Positions 9,101 through 17,065 of a stretch of DNA of 64,000 nt are shown here, one piece after another (within the stretch, counting starts at the first letter, position 1; the number at the start of each line of letters is the position of its first letter). The DNA comes from Bdellovibrio bacteriovorus. GTDB lineage: Bacteria; Bdellovibrionota; Bdellovibrionia; Bdellovibrionales; Bdellovibrionaceae. The translations under genes were made by a program, and so were the position numbers. The notes beneath the pieces were generated by a model that was not told the DNA's origin, did no database searches, and saw nothing but the letters and a program-made list of their open reading frames with translations. The stretch is taken from assembly GCF_001592745.1 (NCBI RefSeq), contig NZ_LUKD01000008.1:237491-301490 (forward strand). Reading direction: 5' to 3'.

Positions 9101-9771
9101 CAGATCGTGAAGGCGACTTCTCGACGGCAGATGCGGAATTGAAAGAGCTTCGTGAAAAACTCGCTAAGATCGGTGAGGTTAATCTTTCGGCGATCGAAGA
9201 GTACGAAGAAACAGCACAACGTTACGAGTTCTTGACGAAACAACACGCCGATTTGACCGAAGCGAAAGAACAGCTTCGCAAAGTGATCGACCGTATCAAT
9301 AGAATCTGCTCGAAACGTTTCAAAGAGACGTTCGACCTTGTGAACGACAGATTCACTCGCGTATTCCCAGTGCTTTTCGGCGGTGGCGAAGCGAAGTTGG
9401 AATTGATCGAAAACGAAGAAAAAGGCGAGATGGGTATCGAGATCATCGCTCGTCCTCCGGGCAAAAAGATGCAAAACGTGTCTTTGATGTCAGGTGGAGA
9501 GAAAGCTTTGACTGCGGTCGCGCTGGTCTTCTCGATCTTCCTAGTAAAACCTTCTCCATACTGCTTGCTGGATGAGGTTGATGCTCCACTTGATGATGCG
9601 AACGTATTCCGTTTCAACGACCTTGTTCGTGAGATGGCAAAACGCTCTCAAATCATCGTAGTTACGCATAATAAACACACGATGGAAGTGGCTAAGAAAC
9701 TTTACGGTGTGACGATGCAAGAGCGCGGTGTTTCGACAATGGTTTCTGTTTCTTTGCAGGACATCCACTAG
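6184..9771 (+). CDS. smc: Chromosome segregation protein SMC
   Basis: This 1195-residue protein is the SMC ATPase that forms a ring dimer and organises and segregates the chromosome, normally with ScpA and ScpB. The N-terminal head begins IKKIELIGFKSFKD and has Walker A GPNGCGKSN (about residues 32-40). Two long coiled coils (about 165-500 and 680-1020) flank a hinge around 510-660. The C-terminal head has the ABC signature LMSGGEKAL and Walker B CLLDEVDAPLDDAN. The length is typical. The GTG start follows GAGGGG; the nearby ATG at 6177 is out of frame. scpA and scpB are not in this window. A GAAA-loop terminator follows directly. Confidence 0.97.
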   Translation: MRIKKIELIGFKSFKDRTVIHFDAGITGIVGPNGCGKSNIVDALMWVMGEMSAKDLRGSQMTDVIFGGAEGYAPLGMCEVSLTLENDGGAFPAKYIKHTEIMVTRRLHRNGEGEYFINKEPARLKDVQEIFMDTGAGSKGFSIIAQGMIGKIITAKPEDRRMLIEEAAGITKFKARKKESQRKLQATDQNLVRLQDIIGELKRQIDSLQRQAQRAERYRNIKNQIEDLDLWLSSAQYIELKRAADEAQAIFNEAQSMEVEGETNLSTLQGQLEVLKLQILEKEKAVEEQQNEFYTKQSSVQKKEMEIQELRFEIEQARRNEQMTGTILQEQQARQELLARDKAQLEAQVAELKEESESLTAAFTEKNDIYQNFNSRIAEVDEELTTKRRELFAVGQSESSLDARVNSLSAQIADLTERQDNEQQVVNELREKQVEFEARRKKVFGELEKERQMQLDLASDVDSFEANKKILTESVAEKKAEVESFKDSLNEVASRLYGLENLQNNFEGFQEGVKQVMLWQKTRTQELMADGSVVTHFQPVSEVVEVPAEYEVAMEAALGSRLQMLLSSDANIAVDAVTHLKEQKSGRSSFLSANDKGLTFNRSEAPVGEDGVQAILKDVVQAADKFKNTVTYMLDGVAIVDSIRTALNLRAKYEGWTFVTLDGDTLTADGVLTGGSSESADSGVLKRRREIKELSEKKDEFAGKLQLAQMVLKKTEEQLANVLNDFEGAQKRKIDQEIKVTELRKDLERAENELVNAQTAVERQERELKKITEQVELQEQKLEELNEALIEAREKKVLLEGEVESLNTELNSTRTGFDGLQAEVTDLQVKSASKTQEYTGVLRQLEMVSKSLSDLDTQLARMSEEAEGYNSQMTESQVTLEEKKIEFERLLTEVETLKLQVSRTKDEYEVMSESARTIEEEAMSSQRARNERQHKMNDSQLKLEQAKMKEQYLIDSIRERYMLNLPDVVEKYADREGDFSTADAELKELREKLAKIGEVNLSAIEEYEETAQRYEFLTKQHADLTEAKEQLRKVIDRINRICSKRFKETFDLVNDRFTRVFPVLFGGGEAKLELIENEEKGEMGIEIIARPPGKKMQNVSLMSGGEKALTAVALVFSIFLVKPSPYCLLDEVDAPLDDANVFRFNDLVREMAKRSQIIVVTHNKHTMEVAKKLYGVTMQERGVSTMVSVSLQDIH

Positions 9772-9800
9772 TTCGAAATATAAATCAGATCAAAAAAGAA

Positions 9801-9829
9801 AACCCCAAAGGAAACTTTGGGGTTTTTTT
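9801..9829. terminator. Terminator after smc
   Basis: An AACCCCAAAG / CTTTGGGG stem capped by a GAAA tetraloop is followed by seven Ts. The A-run on the left suggests it also serves the convergent helicase gene. Confidence 0.9.
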
Positions 9830-9856
9830 ATGCTTTCAATCAGCTCGCAAATCTTA

Positions 9857-11242
9857 TCAGTGCTTTCTCACCGGAAATTTCGTGCCTTTGATCTTGCCAT
9901 TGCGAAGATGGTCCATGGCTTGATTCACGGCCTTTCTGGAAATTGCGACATACGTGACTTTATCTAGTACTTCGATTTTACCTACATCGGTGGCTTTAAG
10001 CCCGGCTGTTCCTGTTAAAGCCCCCAGGATATCGCCAGGTCGTAACTTGTCTTTGCGTCCCCCCGAGATTGAAAGAGTCTGCATGCTTGGAAGAGTCATT
10101 CCAGTTAAGCCGTGCTGATTTTTATAACCTAACGAAGGGCGAAGAAGCTTTCCGCCTGTCAGTTTCTCAAGTTCTAAAAGTTTTAATGTGTCCTTGGGAT
10201 TGGCTAGAGTTATAGAAACTCCCGAGCGACCGGCTCTTCCTGTGCGACCAATGCGATGAACGTAAGTTTCAGATTGTACGGGAAGGTCATAGTTTACGAC
10301 CATCTCTAGGGCATCGATATCTAACCCACGAGCCGCCACATCGGTTGCGACTAGCAAAGTGATACTGCCGTTACGAAACATCGCCATCACTTGATCGCGC
10401 TCGCGCTGGTCAAGATCGCCATGCAACCCACCACAAGGAACATCATTCTTTTCGATAGCAGCGACAACTTCGTTAACGGTCGCTTTCATATTGCAGAAGA
10501 TGATTGTCGATTTTGAAGGATGCTGTTGCAACACGCGCATCAGAACGTTCAGCTTTTCATCCTCACGAGCGTCGTAAACGATCTGCTCAATGGAAGAGCT
10601 TTCTCCCTCGGGATCGGCGATCTGAACAGGCACAGGATGGCGCTGATAGCTTTTACTTAAAGCTTGAATGGATTCAGGAAAAGTTGCTGAAAACAAAGCG
10701 GTTTGGCGTTTCGGGGGAAGCCCTTTCATGATCGCACGGATTTCTTTTTCAAAACCCATTTCCAGCATTTTATCGGCTTCGTCAAAAACCACTGTAGCCA
10801 CATCATTCAGATCAATACGATCTCGCGTGATATGGTCTAAGATTCTTCCCGGAGTTCCTACGGCAATGTGAACTCCGTTTTCCAAAGATTGCGCTTGGTC
10901 CCGACCGGTCTGACCGCCGATGAGAGGAAGAACTTTAAGGCCTACAAACTTGCGGCCCCATTTGCGGATTTCCGTAACAACCTGGGTGGCAAGTTCCCGA
11001 GTCGGGCAGATGATCAATGCCTGAATGTTCTGATTTTCAAGATTCACTTTATTCAAGATCGGTAGTGAAAACGCCGCGGTTTTTCCGCTGCCAGTTTTCG
11101 CTTGGCCCAGGACATCTTTTCCTTCCAGAAGAAGGGGGATGCTAGCCTGCTGAATGGGCGTCATTTTCTCGTAGCCTAATTCCTGAACGACGGAAAGCAG
11201 TTCGGTGCTGAGTTTTAGGGATCGGAAGTCAGTTGAATCCAA
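9857..11242 (-). CDS. dbpA: DEAD-box ATP-dependent RNA helicase, DbpA type
   Basis: This 461-residue cytoplasmic RNA helicase has all core motifs: the Q motif region (KMTPIQQASIPLLL), Walker A AKTGSGKT, PTRELA, the DEAD box in VFDEADKM, SAT in LFSATF, and HRIGRTGRAGR. After the two RecA-like domains comes a C-terminal RNA-binding domain starting RPGDILGALTGTAGL and including VGKIEVLDKVTYVAI. This matches the DbpA/CsdA C-terminal domain, which in DbpA binds 23S rRNA hairpin 92 and guides large-subunit assembly. The length also fits DbpA. It is transcribed alone, convergent with smc and divergent from the next gene. Confidence 0.88.
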   Translation of the reverse strand: MDSTDFRSLKLSTELLSVVQELGYEKMTPIQQASIPLLLEGKDVLGQAKTGSGKTAAFSLPILNKVNLENQNIQALIICPTRELATQVVTEIRKWGRKFVGLKVLPLIGGQTGRDQAQSLENGVHIAVGTPGRILDHITRDRIDLNDVATVVFDEADKMLEMGFEKEIRAIMKGLPPKRQTALFSATFPESIQALSKSYQRHPVPVQIADPEGESSSIEQIVYDAREDEKLNVLMRVLQQHPSKSTIIFCNMKATVNEVVAAIEKNDVPCGGLHGDLDQRERDQVMAMFRNGSITLLVATDVAARGLDIDALEMVVNYDLPVQSETYVHRIGRTGRAGRSGVSITLANPKDTLKLLELEKLTGGKLLRPSLGYKNQHGLTGMTLPSMQTLSISGGRKDKLRPGDILGALTGTAGLKATDVGKIEVLDKVTYVAISRKAVNQAMDHLRNGKIKGTKFPVRKH

Positions 11243-11353
11243 AGGAACCTCGAGATCGATTATTTGTCTTTGGTGTACCAGAATGCGGCCTTATTGCCTA
11301 GGTTCGCCCAAGTTTAAGTTGCTTTTCCTGCATGAATTTCACATTGTAGGGCC

Positions 11354-12010
11354 ATGAAAAACGCCACAATCGGTCTGATCATTGGAGTCTTGCTTGTCGG
11401 GGGCCTTTCCCTTTATTTCCTTACGGACAGTCAGCCCGGCTCCGACTCGTTTTTACGTAATGCGTTTGTAGCATCGACGTCTCAAAAAGAAGAACCAAAA
11501 CAAATTGAAGTTAACGGCGACGAGCCTTCCAATACCGAAATCCACGTATCGACGGAGTTTCGGGATTGGGTGAAAAATTCTTCCGAAAGCCTTCATAAAT
11601 CGGTCGAGTCCCAAGAGCAGACGGAAGCTCTGCTAAGAACGAAGTCGTTGGCGTTGTCCCTTCAAGAAAGCCAGTATCTGGCGCAAATGGCCTTGCAAGC
11701 CTCGGCCCCAGCAAATACGCGCATTTTTTCGGTATATCTTTTAGGGCTTCAGGCCCCTCATAATCTTGCGGCGATCAGTGCGGTTCTAGAAGCTCCGTTA
11801 AGCTTTCAGGAAAAGCCGGCGACCCATTCTCCAGAAGAGACTTTGGCCATGCAGGAAAAGTCTTTGCGTCGTATGGCCATTGAAGATCTTTTAAAGAGCT
11901 TTCAAAAAGGGGAGCTTCCCCGCGAACAGATCGTTCAGACCTTTGATAAGATTCCCGACGCGCAGTTGAAGAAATACGCCCATACTCGTCTGCAGGAACT
12001 GACGAAGTAA
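11354..12010 (+). CDS. Hypothetical membrane-anchored protein
   Basis: This 218-residue protein has one N-terminal membrane segment (IGLIIGVLLVGGLSLYFL), most likely a signal anchor that leaves the rest in the periplasm. The soluble part starts with a low-complexity acidic linker and then is mainly helical (SLHKSVESQEQTEALL, SLRRMAIEDLLKSF), resembling helical-repeat scaffolds. No known family was recognised. The ATG is the first start after the divergent helicase promoter region, and the ribosome site is weak. A poor hairpin with a T-run (12019-12048) follows. Confidence 0.65.
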   Translation: MKNATIGLIIGVLLVGGLSLYFLTDSQPGSDSFLRNAFVASTSQKEEPKQIEVNGDEPSNTEIHVSTEFRDWVKNSSESLHKSVESQEQTEALLRTKSLALSLQESQYLAQMALQASAPANTRIFSVYLLGLQAPHNLAAISAVLEAPLSFQEKPATHSPEETLAMQEKSLRRMAIEDLLKSFQKGELPREQIVQTFDKIPDAQLKKYAHTRLQELTK

Positions 12011-12141
12011 TTGGCAGGCCACATGTTCCGCGAAAAGTATGTGTTTTTTGTAATAGGCCGCATTAATCCTGCGTTTTTTTGGTGATATTGTTCTTCAGGC
12101 GACTACACTCTCCGCCAAGTTCATTAAATGGAGGGGATTTT

Positions 12142-13497
12142 ATGAACAAACTTTTCATCGTATTGGTACTCACGTTATTGGGTTCCACTAGCTTCGCTGC
12201 GGACTGCATTTCAAAAAGCGAGATGCAAACAATTGCTTCACACTTTTCTCAATTTCGACAATTAGCGAATAAAGATTACTGCTACGACGGCTCGCAAACA
12301 GCGAACCTTCTTCAGGCGATCATGTTCATGCGTAAAACGGCGTTTGAACCGAACATGCAAAAAAGCCAGGACGAGTTATTCTCAGGTCGTTTTTCTTCCA
12401 GCTGGTATGACTACTTCATCGGCCGTATCGAGGACATCGATGTTCAGGCGAACTGCCCCAAAGGTGTAGGCGCTTATGTTTATGGATTCGGAAACACCAT
12501 GTACGTGTGCCCGATGATGTTGACAGAAAGTTTTTCAGCATTAGATCGCGCGAGCGTTTTCATGCACGAAGCTCGTCACATAGACGGTTATCCTCATACA
12601 ACTTGTTCTCGTGGAGCGCGCAAAGGTCTTTCTGGCGCTTGCGACACGCGTATTTCCGACGGCGGTTCCTATGCGGTCAGTGTCGAAACTTACGCGCAAC
12701 TGGCGAAGTACGCGACAGACATTCACCCAGCGTTAAAAGCTTACGCCATGTCTTCCGCAGTGACTTACGCGGATGAAGCTTTCGAAGTCCCAGTGAAAAT
12801 TGATCGTGAGCAAAAACTTTTGTTGATGGCGGACTCCACACAGCTTTATTCAATGGATCTTTCGGGCAACAACCAGTTGACGGCATTAGGCAATGCTCCT
12901 TTCTTGGGTAAGATCGTTCCGCGTGCACAGCACATGATTTTGATTCCAACAGATCGCACACAAAACGCCCGCTACATGTTCGCCAATAACGAAGGTGAAA
13001 TCGTACAAACAGCGGGGGATGCAATCGTAGAATACAACACGCAATCTCCAACACAACGTGCGGAACTTGCTGATCTTCACTTGGGTGCACAGTGGACAGC
13101 GAAGGTTTACACTTCAAAAATCACTTTTGCCTGTGACCCGCGTTCACCTTCTGCAAAAGATGTAAAGATCCCGCAAGGGGAGGCTGTCAGCATTCTTTAC
13201 TCGAATGGGTACTCTCGCGCGGCTCGTTCGAACTATCTTCTAGCTTCTAACGGCCAAGTCTATGAATTCGGCTGCAATGAAAGAGGACTTAGCCCCTTCA
13301 TCAATCCGGTAAATACGCCGATGGCTTCAGGACTGGTAAGAGCTTACAAAGTGAATGGCCAGGTGATTGGTCTGACAGAAGGCGGTTCACTAGTAGCTGT
13401 GAACGGCACGCAAACAACTCCTTTGAATACGGGACTCGAGGGGCAGATTTACGAAATCGCGCCTCGCGAATCCTTCAGCTTCATGGACGCACAATAA
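12142..13497 (+). CDS. Secreted protein with HExxH-type zinc motif
   Basis: The chosen ATG at 12142 follows GGAGGGG and opens a clear signal peptide (LFIVLVLTLLGSTSFAA); starts further upstream lack this. The mature protein of a 451-residue precursor has HEARHIDGYPH, an HExxH motif with further His, which resembles a zinc metallopeptidase site but sits in an unfamiliar context. Several Cys are spread through the N-terminal half (DYCYDG, ANCPKG, YVCPMM, TTCSRG, GACDTR). The C-terminal half (about 240-451) looks like repeated beta strands, possibly a propeller. A secreted or periplasmic hydrolase is plausible; substrate and activity are unknown. Confidence 0.7.
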   Translation: MNKLFIVLVLTLLGSTSFAADCISKSEMQTIASHFSQFRQLANKDYCYDGSQTANLLQAIMFMRKTAFEPNMQKSQDELFSGRFSSSWYDYFIGRIEDIDVQANCPKGVGAYVYGFGNTMYVCPMMLTESFSALDRASVFMHEARHIDGYPHTTCSRGARKGLSGACDTRISDGGSYAVSVETYAQLAKYATDIHPALKAYAMSSAVTYADEAFEVPVKIDREQKLLLMADSTQLYSMDLSGNNQLTALGNAPFLGKIVPRAQHMILIPTDRTQNARYMFANNEGEIVQTAGDAIVEYNTQSPTQRAELADLHLGAQWTAKVYTSKITFACDPRSPSAKDVKIPQGEAVSILYSNGYSRAARSNYLLASNGQVYEFGCNERGLSPFINPVNTPMASGLVRAYKVNGQVIGLTEGGSLVAVNGTQTTPLNTGLEGQIYEIAPRESFSFMDAQ

Positions 13498-13510
13498 AAT
13501 AAAAATCAAA

Positions 13511-13538
13511 AACCCCGAGAGCGATCTCGGGGTTTTTT
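13511..13538. terminator. Bidirectional terminator
   Basis: A perfect 8-bp stem CCCCGAGA / TCTCGGGG with a GCGA tetraloop is flanked by A- and T-runs. It lies between two convergent genes and can serve both. Confidence 0.9.
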
Positions 13539-13549
13539 GTTTAAAAGAC

Positions 13550-16500
13550 TTATTGAAGTAGAGGCGCACCGCTAGAGTTGAATTTTTGCACGCGATGGCG
13601 ATTAGGCTCAACGATATAAATATTTTCATTGGTCGGATCTATTACAATGTTCATGGGATAGACCAGTTGACCTATACCGTATCCAAATGAACTGAACTGT
13701 GACTTATAGGTGCCCGTACTATCGAAAATTTGCACTCGATTTACGCCACCATTTTCAAGAACGTAGATATCTCCGTTTGGCGCGAACGTGAGATCAGAAA
13801 TGCTGCCGAATTGACCGTTGCCAGTCCCGGGGCCACCGATGGTTCCCAAATAGATGGCATCATGACTGAATTTATGAATAACGGTGTTGATGGGATCTGC
13901 AACATAGACGCTTCCGCTAGCATCCACAGCCAACCCCTGGACTGTGCCGATAGCTCCAGAACTGTAAACTTCTATAATACTACCATCGGTCGCAAATTTG
14001 ACGGCATCTTTTGTGGAAGACCGGCTGGCATAAAGAACGTCGGAGGAGGTAATGACCATATCGGCAACTTGACCAAACGGAAATTGAGATAAATAAGTTC
14101 CACTGGAATCAAACTTTTGAATACGAAGATTCAGTGAGTCTGCTACGTAGATAGAACCATCCGAGGCCGTTACGACGGCTGTAGGCTCTTTAAACTCTCC
14201 ATTGCCCGTTCCACAGCTACCAAAAGCCATCAACCAGGTTCCGGTAGAGCTGAACTTTTGAACTCGACATCCAGTGCGTTCAACAACCCAAAGGTTTCCT
14301 GAGGAATCTCGAAAGATGTTCTGAGGATTATTGAATGAGCCGTTTTCTCGAACAGTGCTTCCCACAGTAAATTGATGAACAAGGCTGTTATTAAACTTGG
14401 AAACGATCTGGTTGCCAGATTGAAGCACATAGAAATTTCCAAGAGAGTCTAAGCTCAGTGCATGGGCATAGTTAACAAGATTTTCACCAGTTCCGATCGG
14501 AGAGGAAGATTGAAACACGAAAGCACTATTGAATATTTGCAGCCTGTTTTTATCCATCACATAAATATCACCTGAAGGCGCGATCTCAATATCAGCAATG
14601 GCGTCGAAAAGGCCGTCAGTCGTTCCAGGACCACCGAAAGTCGCTAGCCAAGTTCCGTTACTATCGAACTTTTGAACACGGGAGTTTCCATAATCCATGA
14701 CGAAGATGTTTCCGCTGCTGTCGACCTCGATGTCTCTGGGAACAGAAAATTGTCCATTACCGGTCCCCAAACTTCCGAAGGTAAAGACCCAGTTGCCCGT
14801 AGAATCAAATTTTTGAACTCGACCCGTGTTGTCTGCAACGTACATGTTTCCACTATTATCAACATATACAGCCCAAGGATTTTCAAAGTGCCCATTGGTG
14901 GGGGAGTCCATCACCCCATCCGCCGGTACAGTTCGACTATAACTTCCACTGGCCTCGAAGATTTGAATGCGGTCGTTGCCTTGGTCGACCACGTAAAGTC
15001 TGTCGTTGGAGTCCACAAAAATTCTAGCTAGGTATTTGAAGAATCCCGTCTGCGCCGTAGGATTGTCACTACCTAGAGTCATGAGCCAGTTTCCATTGGC
15101 GTCATATTTAAAAACTTTATTCAAAGATGAATCAGCAATCCAAAAACCGTCGCTCGAGGTTGCAATACCTGACGGAGAACCAAAGTTGTTTTTAGATCCC
15201 AATGGAAAAGTGGAATTAAAGAACTTATGACTTGAAGCGGATGCAACGGCACTGCCTCGACTTACAAAGGCAAAATAGCTGCGACCTTCGCGATAAAGTT
15301 TATTCGTATCAAAAACTGCCGGTAATGTGCCATTCTGCCAGACACAAGCAGAGACATAGTTAAGTCCCTCTAAAATGCACCACTTATCATATTCACTGCC
15401 GGCTGCGCTGACATTCACGATATCAGAAATGTATGGGCCGGAAATTTCGAATTGAGAAATCGAAGGTGGATTTGTAATATCCGCGGTGACATTCACACTG
15501 GTGCCGCCAGTATCGGTGACTTGGATTGTCGCCACACCCAACGTACCTGGGGCCGTGTAGTTGAGCAGACTCAAGGAGCCTCCACCACTAAGCAACGTCG
15601 TCGTGTAAGGTGGAATACCGCCCGAGGGAGTAAATGTGATGATCGAGTTTATCGCAACTTTGAAAGTTGAAGTGAGTAATGGGTTGTAGGCCGTAGTAAT
15701 AAGAGTGGTTGAAGCGCCTGTAGAATCGGTAACACGAAAACGTTTAGTCCCTATCGTGGTCGTTGTAAATTCACCTGTGGTACTGTTTAACGTTCCTGTT
15801 CCCATGATCAAACTATAAGTGTAAGGAGGAATTCCATCAGCACCCGAAACAGTGATTGAGGTATTCGTATAATATTTTGTTTTAGTCGCCGATATTTTTA
15901 CTGGGGGATTTACTTGCACTGTCGCTGTGGCCGTGGTTCCCAAAGCATCTGTGACGGTGACGGTCTCACTAGCGGCAATTCCCGGGGCCTGATAAGCACC
16001 CGTCGTGAGTCCTACTGTACCTGTATTTCCGATCCCGACCGCATATGAATAAGGGGGTACTCCACCCGAAGCCGTGAACGTCGTCGTAGTATTCACCAAA
16101 ATTATTTTATTTATCGGAGATATCGTTAACAATGGCGCCACTGTGACACTTTGATCTGAAGTTTTACCGGCAGCATCGGTCACTCGTAAAACGACGGTGC
16201 CTGAAGTGCCGCCGGGACTGTAAACTCCCGTTGATGCGTGAATTGAACCAGACCCAGAGACAAGGGAATACGTATATCCACCGGCTCCATCAATACCACT
16301 CATAGTAACGGTGCTAGTGGCGGCCATGGTAGACGCCGTGACTGCTGAGTTTAATGCAGGTCGAATGGTTAAATTGAGCGTGTGAGTATTTCCTAAACTA
16401 TCAGTGACGGTAACAGTCGCTGCCCCAGTACTTCCATCGGCAGTGAACAATCCCGAAGAATCGATAGTGCCTCCTGTCGCAGAGTAAGTATACGGCGGGA

Positions 16501-16915
16501 CGCCATTCGCCCCAGAAAAATCAAATGTATCAGAAACTCCTAAAAAAACTTGTGCAGGAGAAACCGTCGGTGTTGGAGCTACAGGAATTTTAATGTGGCT
16601 GACGTCTCCATTGGCATCCGTAATCTTAATAATAACATCGCCCGTCGTCGCACCTGGGGTATAAGTGGAGCCTGAAATACTTCCGCTGCCTTCTATAATT
16701 TCATATGTATAAGGACCTGTTCCAGTTGTAGGGACCGTCGATAAATCCAAGGGGTTATTGATTGTGATAGCTGGCCCATCTGTGAGGTCTTCGTAAGTTG
16801 GCGACGGGGTCGGAGTCAGCTCGCTGGCAAGCTTGCTGATCTGAGCGGTGACGCCGCAACCACAGATCAACATCGAGAGTGTGACAGCTTGAAGTAAATG
16901 TCTCAAATTGAGCAT
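13550..16915 (-). CDS. Giant lipoprotein: Ig-like repeats plus NHL propeller (copy A)
   Basis: This 1121-residue lipoprotein has a signal peptide with lipobox (MLICGC). Residues about 50-480 are Ig-like/cadherin-type repeats of about 70-80 residues, each with GG-x-PPYTYS, a GxGS...TG turn and a VTDSxG ending. A linker with four Cys-region residues (KWCILEG, SACVWQ) leads to residues about 570-1121, which hold many NHL repeats such as VDSNDRLYVVDQGNDRIQIF and VFKYDANGNWLMTLGS. NHL propellers usually bind proteins, polysaccharide or RNA. The copy just upstream (17066-20413) has the same architecture and many identical phrases, so the two arose by duplication. A surface adhesion or recognition role is inferred. 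Confidence 0.85.
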   Translation of the reverse strand: MLNLRHLLQAVTLSMLICGCGVTAQISKLASELTPTPSPTYEDLTDGPAITINNPLDLSTVPTTGTGPYTYEIIEGSGSISGSTYTPGATTGDVIIKITDANGDVSHIKIPVAPTPTVSPAQVFLGVSDTFDFSGANGVPPYTYSATGGTIDSSGLFTADGSTGAATVTVTDSLGNTHTLNLTIRPALNSAVTASTMAATSTVTMSGIDGAGGYTYSLVSGSGSIHASTGVYSPGGTSGTVVLRVTDAAGKTSDQSVTVAPLLTISPINKIILVNTTTTFTASGGVPPYSYAVGIGNTGTVGLTTGAYQAPGIAASETVTVTDALGTTATATVQVNPPVKISATKTKYYTNTSITVSGADGIPPYTYSLIMGTGTLNSTTGEFTTTTIGTKRFRVTDSTGASTTLITTAYNPLLTSTFKVAINSIITFTPSGGIPPYTTTLLSGGGSLSLLNYTAPGTLGVATIQVTDTGGTSVNVTADITNPPSISQFEISGPYISDIVNVSAAGSEYDKWCILEGLNYVSACVWQNGTLPAVFDTNKLYREGRSYFAFVSRGSAVASASSHKFFNSTFPLGSKNNFGSPSGIATSSDGFWIADSSLNKVFKYDANGNWLMTLGSDNPTAQTGFFKYLARIFVDSNDRLYVVDQGNDRIQIFEASGSYSRTVPADGVMDSPTNGHFENPWAVYVDNSGNMYVADNTGRVQKFDSTGNWVFTFGSLGTGNGQFSVPRDIEVDSSGNIFVMDYGNSRVQKFDSNGTWLATFGGPGTTDGLFDAIADIEIAPSGDIYVMDKNRLQIFNSAFVFQSSSPIGTGENLVNYAHALSLDSLGNFYVLQSGNQIVSKFNNSLVHQFTVGSTVRENGSFNNPQNIFRDSSGNLWVVERTGCRVQKFSSTGTWLMAFGSCGTGNGEFKEPTAVVTASDGSIYVADSLNLRIQKFDSSGTYLSQFPFGQVADMVITSSDVLYASRSSTKDAVKFATDGSIIEVYSSGAIGTVQGLAVDASGSVYVADPINTVIHKFSHDAIYLGTIGGPGTGNGQFGSISDLTFAPNGDIYVLENGGVNRVQIFDSTGTYKSQFSSFGYGIGQLVYPMNIVIDPTNENIYIVEPNRHRVQKFNSSGAPLLQ

Positions 16916-17004
16916 CTTTGAATCCTGTTTTTACAAACGTTCAGTAGGTTCAAAGATCTCTTCGTCAGTAGTTAAATTTCACTAAAAGGTAAAATATGAA
17001 ATGA

Positions 17005-17028
17005 GGTTCTGAATTCTCATTCCGAACC
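17005..17028. repeat. Inverted repeat between the NHL paralogues
   Basis: A 10-bp inverted repeat with one mismatch, GGTTC-t-GAAT / ATTC-c-GAACC with a 4-base loop, lies between the two giant lipoprotein genes. It could be a weak terminator of the upstream copy, though no proper U-tail follows on the minus strand. Confidence 0.4.
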
Positions 17029-17065
17029 ACGAAAAATAAAGAAACTGTTTGGGTGCACATGCAGA

